A stretch of 6,298 nt of DNA from contig JAPVVU010000186.1 of the NCBI GenBank assembly GCA_028571885.1, positions 1 to 6,298 on the forward strand, given 5' to 3'. The DNA is from Gammaproteobacteria bacterium. GTDB lineage: Bacteria > Pseudomonadota > Gammaproteobacteria > GRL18. The position numbers and the translations under genes were made by a program. Under the pieces are notes generated by a model. The model was not told the DNA's origin, made no database searches, and was given only the letters and a program-made list of their open reading frames with translations. Positions within the stretch are counted from its first letter, which is position 1. Every line of letters begins with the position of its first letter. Below are positions 1-3,575 of this stretch, piece by piece.

Positions 1-315
1 ATCATCAAAAACACCTGCTGACACAGCAATTATTTTGCCTGCGGCATTATTTTCACCAAATAGCCGACTACCGCACTGAGGACAGAAAAAACGAGTAATG
101 ACAGAACCGGTATCTGTCGCGGCAGCATAACTACTGAGCTTACCTTCAATTTTAACATTTTCTTTGTTAAAAAAAGCATTCGAAGCATGCCCGGTCCCTG
201 TTGACTTTCGGCAATCATCACAATGACACTGCCCCATTCGAATGGGTGCTGAAGAAACCGTAAATGTTACATTGCCGCATAAACATTGCCCTTTTGCGAA
301 ATATTTTTCTGACAT
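1..315 (-). CDS. GFA/CENP-V family zinc-binding protein, C-terminus cut by window edge
   Basis: Conceptual translation from the ATG at 315 gives 105 open codons running off the window. The family is the GFA (glutathione-dependent formaldehyde-activating) fold, small cytoplasmic proteins that bind zinc through conserved cysteines; the founding member was described as promoting S-hydroxymethylglutathione formation, but many relatives have no proven substrate. Visible motifs are C11-x-C13 (QCLCGNVTF), C30-x-C32-x2-C35 (QCHCDDCRKSTG) and C78-x2-C81 (FFCPQCGSRLFGE), the full expected cysteine set. Family members are usually about 120-140 residues, so roughly the last 20-30 are missing. The start is well fixed by a strong ribosome-binding site at 323-330. 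It follows dsbB on the same strand after 62 bases and could be cotranscribed with it. The family call is firm; the actual substrate is not inferable. Confidence 0.88.
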   Translation of the reverse strand, partial: MSEKYFAKGQCLCGNVTFTVSSAPIRMGQCHCDDCRKSTGTGHASNAFFNKENVKIEGKLSSYAAATDTGSVITRFFCPQCGSRLFGENNAAGKIIAVSAGVFDD

Positions 316-322
316 TTGATTG

Positions 323-330
323 TCCTCCTT
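323..330 (-). promoter_or_regulatory. Strong Shine-Dalgarno site of the GFA-family gene
   Basis: The minus strand reads AAGGAGGA here, a near-perfect complement to the 16S rRNA tail, seven bases before the ATG at 315. It fixes the start codon. It is the only strong ribosome-binding site among the genes whose start is visible in this window. Confidence 0.85.
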
Positions 331-332
331 GA

Positions 333-371
333 TTAATACCTAAAATACAGACCTAAAGTACAGACCTAAAG
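333..371. repeat. 13-bp tandem repeat, two exact copies plus one degenerate
   Basis: The plus-strand unit TACAGACCTAAAG occurs exactly at 346-358 and 359-371. A third, poorer copy lies at 333-345, matching 9 of 13 bases with the core ACCTAAA kept. The array fills most of the gap between the dsbB stop (378) and the ribosome-binding site of the GFA-family gene. It contains no evident hairpin. Replication slippage is the simplest origin; a protein-binding or mRNA-processing role is possible but unsupported. Confidence 0.8.
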
Positions 372-377
372 CACAAA

Positions 378-890
378 TTAGTTGAGCCGATTGATAACAA
401 GATTCAACATCACAACCACACTCACAATTAACAACATAATTGACAAGACAATGAGTACTTCGGCCATGGTCACAGCAAACAATAATTCCGGTGTATAGCC
501 GCAGGGCTCCCACACTTTAAAAACTGAAGGCAGCCACTCATCCAATGCAAACCAGACAGGCAGTCCAGATTCCATACTGCATCCACCCGATAAAAAGCCG
601 CGTTCAGTGCCCAGTAATTGATAACAACGCTCAAGCAGACCTGCTGACAGGCCCGTCATCAGCAGCTGCATCGTTAACAGGCCCGTCCAGTATCTGTAGA
701 CTGTTAATGCCAGTAACGAGACTGATATTATTCCTAAGACCCATATCCGGATATGTATACATAAAACACAGGGCATATAATCCAGCACATACTGATAAAA
801 TAACCCCGCAGCTTCAAGGCTTAGCCCCAGAAACAGAAGGCCCAGCCAGTACCACTTAGTTGTTGATATCTGTAAGAGTTTTTTTAACAT
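378..890 (-). CDS. dsbB: DsbB-type disulfide bond formation protein (quinone-linked DsbA oxidase)
   Basis: DsbB is an inner-membrane protein that reoxidises periplasmic DsbA and passes the electrons to ubiquinone or menaquinone. The 170-residue product has four hydrophobic segments (about 14-32, 43-62, 69-88 and 140-165). With the start at 890 the four cysteines fall at 41, 44, 104 and 130, exactly the E. coli DsbB numbering: C41-V-L-C44 in the first periplasmic loop and C104/C130 in the second. The conserved arginine of the CVLCxxxR motif is at 48. An in-frame ATG lies upstream at 947 and would add 19 residues, but it has no ribosome-binding site. The ATG at 890 has a weak AGGT eight bases upstream, and the N-terminus MLKKLL resembles the E. 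coli protein, so 890 is preferred. No DsbA gene is in the window. It is divergent from the thioredoxin gene at 1210. Confidence 0.87.
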   Translation of the reverse strand: MLKKLLQISTTKWYWLGLLFLGLSLEAAGLFYQYVLDYMPCVLCIHIRIWVLGIISVSLLALTVYRYWTGLLTMQLLMTGLSAGLLERCYQLLGTERGFLSGGCSMESGLPVWFALDEWLPSVFKVWEPCGYTPELLFAVTMAEVLIVLSIMLLIVSVVVMLNLVINRLN

Positions 891-1040
891 AAAATTAACC
901 TGATAAGACATTTTGCATATGGGATAAGCAGCATTAAATTTATCCATTTTACAGACAGATGTCTATTTATTTTCAGTTCTCATATAATAACAATAACTAA
1001 AATTTAGGTAATTATTCAGCCTGTATTTATTAAATACCTG

Positions 1041-1144
1041 TTTTAAGCCTATGGTCATTTATTTTTCTAACTTTGCTTTCTGTTATGAAAAGCAACTACG
1101 TTCAGACAATCAACGTCAGAAAAATAAGCAACCACAGGCTTTTT
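1041..1144. repeat. Large imperfect palindrome with two nested hairpins (possible structured RNA or palindromic repeat element)
   Basis: The outer arms are 1045-1068 and 1118-1141. AGCCT pairs with AGGCT, TGGT with ACCA, and TTATTTTTCT (1059-1068) with AGAAAAATAA (1118-1127), interrupted by one A/C mismatch and a two-base internal mismatch. Within the arms sit a first hairpin (TTGCTTT 1073-1079 with AAAGCAA 1089-1095) and a second (ACGTT 1098-1102 with AACGT 1112-1116), giving a three-way-junction layout. On the plus strand the outer stem closes with GGCTTTTT, so a plus-strand transcript would end in a terminator-like U-run. It could be a small RNA, a leader element of the thioredoxin gene, or a copy of a dispersed palindromic repeat or MITE; the sequence alone does not decide. 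A 6-bp direct repeat TAAATA (1031-1036 and 1146-1151) flanks it but is AT-rich and may be chance. Confidence 0.5.
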
Positions 1145-1152
1145 GTAAATAA

Positions 1153-1180
1153 TACGCTGAATAGTTACAAATTTAGCGTA
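1153..1180. promoter_or_regulatory. 28-bp palindrome upstream of the thioredoxin gene, candidate operator
   Basis: TACGCTGAAT (1153-1162) and ATTTAGCGTA (1171-1180) are inverted arms of ten bases with a single departure from exact symmetry (a G/T wobble) around an 8-base centre. It ends 29 bases before the thioredoxin ATG. No T-run follows it, which argues against a terminator. A loose -10-like TAATAA (1179-1184) overlaps its right edge, so a repressor operator covering the promoter is the natural reading, but the regulator is unknown. Confidence 0.4.
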
Positions 1181-1209
1181 ATAAAACAACAAATTTCACC
1201 GGTAAGCTT

Positions 1210-1722
1210 ATGCTTAAAACCTTAAAGTGGCTTGGATTGGTTCCTCTCATCGGGATCATTATCAGTTGGCATAGCCAGTCTCACTATAATAACAACGTTG
1301 AAGATATTTTTACAATTGCCAGTCAGTCAGAACGAACTTTAAAGGCACCTGTCAAGGACTTTTCAGGTGAGATATTTTATTTGTCTGACTTACAGGGAAA
1401 GCCTGTATTACTCGATTTTTGGGCATCCTGGTGTCCACCCTGTCGTGCTTCTATGCCGGAACTGGAGATTATGCATAAACAGTATGCTGATAAGTTGACC
1501 ATACTGGCGGTGAATATTCTGGAACCGCCAGAGGATGGCATCAAATATGCTCTGGAGAATAACTATAGTCTCAGGTTTGTGCATAGCAGGAAACTGGCAG
1601 AAATATTCAAAATAAAAGTACTGCCGACTAAAATATTACTCGATTCTAAGGGGCGTGTGATCTGGGCAAGTACCGGCCATGTTCCCTTCCTGACACATAA
1701 ATGGCTTGAGAATCAACTTTAG
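1210..1722 (+). CDS. Membrane-anchored TlpA/DsbE-like thioredoxin-fold protein
   Basis: A periplasm-facing thiol-disulfide oxidoreductase of the TlpA/ResA/CcmG superfamily, 170 residues. Residues 5-20 form an uncleaved-looking hydrophobic anchor: one lysine-flanked segment without an A-x-A signal peptidase site. A linker runs to about 45 and the thioredoxin fold covers about 46-170. The redox centre is W74-C75-P-P-C78 inside LLDFWASWCPPC, and the cis-proline loop is at P139-T140 (KVLPT). Family members reduce cytochrome c haem-binding thiols or other periplasmic substrates; which applies here cannot be told, and no cytochrome maturation genes are visible. The ATG at 1210 is the first possible start after the in-frame stop at 1174-1176, though its ribosome-binding site (GGTAAG, 1201-1206) is weak and close. 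It diverges from dsbB and converges, with an 11-base gap, on the gene ending at 1734. Confidence 0.88.
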   Translation: MLKTLKWLGLVPLIGIIISWHSQSHYNNNVEDIFTIASQSERTLKAPVKDFSGEIFYLSDLQGKPVLLDFWASWCPPCRASMPELEIMHKQYADKLTILAVNILEPPEDGIKYALENNYSLRFVHSRKLAEIFKIKVLPTKILLDSKGRVIWASTGHVPFLTHKWLENQL

Positions 1723-1733
1723 TATCACAATGC

Positions 1734-3458
1734 CTAACGCCTTGATACGTATCCGGGAAATATATCTTTATCAAGCATGATTTCAATAAGGTTAATAGAG
1801 TCTTTATAATCCAGTTCAGGTAGAAGACCTTGCAGATCAGACTCAGAATCCACTGTATAGTATTTTATACCAAATGAGCGTGACAACAATTCATAATCCG
1901 GGTTCACAAAGTCACAATCAATATAACGTGCGTCGTATTGCTGGAATTGGTTTTTACGAATGAGCCCCATGGTTGAGTTATTAAACATGACGATTGTCAG
2001 CGGTAATTGATAATTCACAGCCGTCATGATTTCCATACAGCACATTTGAAAACCACCATCACCAAGCACTGCAAAAACGCCCCAGTCCTCGGCAAATTTT
2101 TTCTCTGCAAATCGTGCACCTATCGCGGCAGGTATGGCATGCCCTAAGGAAGACACACCAGAATTAGGATAGTAGCGGTTGTCTGATGAGACATGGAAGA
2201 AGTTTTGTGCAAAGATAATATTATCATCAAAAACCATAATATTTTTTGGAAAATAAGTTTCTAACTCAGAAAAAAACAAAGCAGCCAATGGAAAACGAGA
2301 GCGAAGTTTTGCCATATCACTGTCTGAACTGCTATCTTCTACATTATCACTCTTTTTTGTTCGCTCTTTAGTACGATAGTCATCCAGTGTGTTTGCTAAT
2401 GACTTTCTTTTGATTTGTTGTGATGCTAATTGCTCTTTTAAAGACAGGTTAACAGTCTTCAGGATAATACCAATATCACCCAAAATAGCCAGATCAGCTT
2501 TAAAGACTTTTTCCAGTTGCTCTATATTGTTATCAATTTGGGCAATTTTTTTATTTTTCAATAAATCATCATTCCAGACATAACTGGTGCGCTCATTAAA
2601 GCCGGCACCAAGAAAAATAATGAGGTCAGATTTTTCAAGAATATAATGATATGCCCCGCTATAAGAAGTCACCCCCAGACTGCCCAGAGATAAATCAGAG
2701 CGTTCATTCACCACGCCTTTACCTTTAAGGCTTGACGTAACTGGAATATTCATCAACTCACTGAGTTCTGAAACCTGTTGCTGGGCATTTGAGACGATAC
2801 AGCCGTTTCCAGCCACTATAACTGGTGCTGAAGCCGCCTGAATCATTTTAACCAGCTCATTAGCCGCTAAAGTATCATGCCGGAGATGGTGGTTATTTTT
2901 AGATGTTTTGATTTGCTCAAGGATACTGTCATCAACCATTTCTTTTTGAATATTAAATGGAAAGCTGAGTAAAACAGGTCCGGAATTATCCGATAGAAGG
3001 ATTTTAGCGGCACGATTGAGCACGTTAGCCAGATAATCCGTGCGTTCAACCAATTTAGTGTATTTAGTAATGCTCTTGAATAAAGCATCCTGATCAATAC
3101 TGCCCCCTTCACCGGAACTTTCCTGCAGCCCGCCCTTACCAAAAATATGAGTGGAGGTCTCACCCGTAATAATTAAAATAGGCTGTTTATCAACATAAGC
3201 ATTAGCCACACCCGTGACAAGATTAGTAGCTCCGGGCCCTGCTGTGGTAATACAGGCTGAAATTTTTCCCGAGGCTCTGGCATAACCACCCGCCATAAAG
3301 GAAGCACCCTGCTCATGTTTGGCAAGCACACTTTTTATAGAGGACTTATACAAACTATCATAAACGGGCAGGATGTGCGCTCCCGGCATACCAAAGATAT
3401 GGTCAATGCCCAAACGCTCCATAAACTGTACAATTAGCTCACTGACTGCAATTTTCAT
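1734..3458 (-). CDS. Thiamine-diphosphate-dependent enzyme, acetolactate synthase large-subunit-like
   Basis: 574 residues, full length for the AHAS/pyruvate oxidase superfamily of cytoplasmic ThDP enzymes that act on 2-oxo acids. The N-terminal PYR domain (about 1-170) has PGAHILPVYDSL and AKHEQGASFMAGGYARASGK, with E49 as the glutamate that activates the cofactor. The central domain is about 190-345, including FLGAGFNERTSYVW. The C-terminal PP domain (about 385-560) has the ThDP/Mg motif G466-D-G followed by N493-N494. In biosynthetic acetolactate synthases the segment after NN carries a substrate-selecting tryptophan (RQWQ); here it reads RKNQ, asparagine at about 503. With no ilvN-like small subunit nearby, isoleucine/valine synthesis is doubtful. 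A charged, serine-rich linker (about 362-381) joins the last two domains. The start has no clear ribosome-binding site, but M-K-I-A-V-S-E matches family N-termini. The superfamily is certain; the reaction is not. Confidence 0.87.
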   Translation of the reverse strand: MKIAVSELIVQFMERLGIDHIFGMPGAHILPVYDSLYKSSIKSVLAKHEQGASFMAGGYARASGKISACITTAGPGATNLVTGVANAYVDKQPILIITGETSTHIFGKGGLQESSGEGGSIDQDALFKSITKYTKLVERTDYLANVLNRAAKILLSDNSGPVLLSFPFNIQKEMVDDSILEQIKTSKNNHHLRHDTLAANELVKMIQAASAPVIVAGNGCIVSNAQQQVSELSELMNIPVTSSLKGKGVVNERSDLSLGSLGVTSYSGAYHYILEKSDLIIFLGAGFNERTSYVWNDDLLKNKKIAQIDNNIEQLEKVFKADLAILGDIGIILKTVNLSLKEQLASQQIKRKSLANTLDDYRTKERTKKSDNVEDSSSDSDMAKLRSRFPLAALFFSELETYFPKNIMVFDDNIIFAQNFFHVSSDNRYYPNSGVSSLGHAIPAAIGARFAEKKFAEDWGVFAVLGDGGFQMCCMEIMTAVNYQLPLTIVMFNNSTMGLIRKNQFQQYDARYIDCDFVNPDYELLSRSFGIKYYTVDSESDLQGLLPELDYKDSINLIEIMLDKDIFPGYVSRR

Positions 3459-3479
3459 AAACTTTTGGTGATGTTTTTA

Positions 3480-3485
3480 ATTATA
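3480..3485 (-). promoter_or_regulatory. Candidate -10 box of the thiamine-diphosphate enzyme gene
   Basis: The minus strand reads TATAAT exactly here, 21 bases before the ATG at 3458. Transcription would start near 3472-3474 and leave a leader of only about 15 bases, which fits the absence of a clear ribosome-binding site. No good -35 hexamer is seen 16-18 bases upstream, and the DNA is AT-rich, so the match may be chance or need an activator. Confidence 0.35.
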
Positions 3486-3526
3486 GTGTTTAAATAAGCT
3501 GCTATTATATTTTTTTCCGTAAGCCT

Positions 3527-3575
3527 AAGTCCAGTTAAAAGTCCAGTTAAAAGTCCCGTTAAAAAGTCCCGTTAA
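3527..3575. repeat. Four-copy 12-bp tandem array overlapping a stop codon
   Basis: The plus-strand unit is AAGTCC(A/C)GTTAA: 3527-3538 and 3539-3550 with A at the seventh base, then 3551-3562 and 3563-3575 with C, the last having one extra A. The stop codon of the large membrane protein (3572-3574) lies inside the last copy, and the other three lie in the gap before the thiamine-diphosphate gene. The paired A and C variants suggest stepwise duplication. It is either a slippage product or a set of iterated binding sites upstream of the candidate promoter at 3480-3485. Confidence 0.85.

Larger units (their letters stand above)
891..1209. other. Divergent intergenic region, rich in inverted repeats
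   Basis: This 319-base AT-rich spacer separates dsbB from the divergent thioredoxin gene and should hold both promoters. From the dsbB side it contains the 12-bp palindrome AGACAGATGTCT (953-964) and an AT-rich TATAAT-like stretch at 983-989, readable on either strand but without a convincing -35 partner. Next come a weak hairpin (1006-1014 pairing with 1031-1039, one mismatch), the large folded element at 1041-1144 and a 28-base palindrome at 1153-1180. No convincing protein gene was found in it: a 46-codon plus-strand frame at 1085-1225 lacks a ribosome-binding site. No sigma-70 promoter could be fixed with confidence. Confidence 0.6.

Noticed and set aside
545..859. 104-codon plus-strand open frame
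   Set aside because: It is antisense to dsbB, whose cysteine pattern is fully conserved, and its translation shows no recognisable domain.
891..947. Upstream in-frame ATG for dsbB at 947
   Set aside because: It adds 19 non-hydrophobic residues absent from E. coli DsbB, lacks a ribosome-binding site, and shifts the cysteines away from the 41/44/104/130 numbering.
1085..1225. 46-codon plus-strand frame overlapping the thioredoxin start by 16 bases
   Set aside because: The overlap would allow translational coupling, but there is no ribosome-binding site, the codons run through the palindromes, and the peptide has no signal, membrane segment or motif.
1722..1748. GTATCA/TGATAC inverted repeat at the convergent gene ends as a terminator
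   Set aside because: Only six base pairs around a 15-base loop and no T-run on either strand; too weak to call.
2867..3163. 98-codon minus-strand open frame
   Set aside because: It is an out-of-frame shadow within the thiamine-diphosphate enzyme gene, with no motif or ribosome-binding site.
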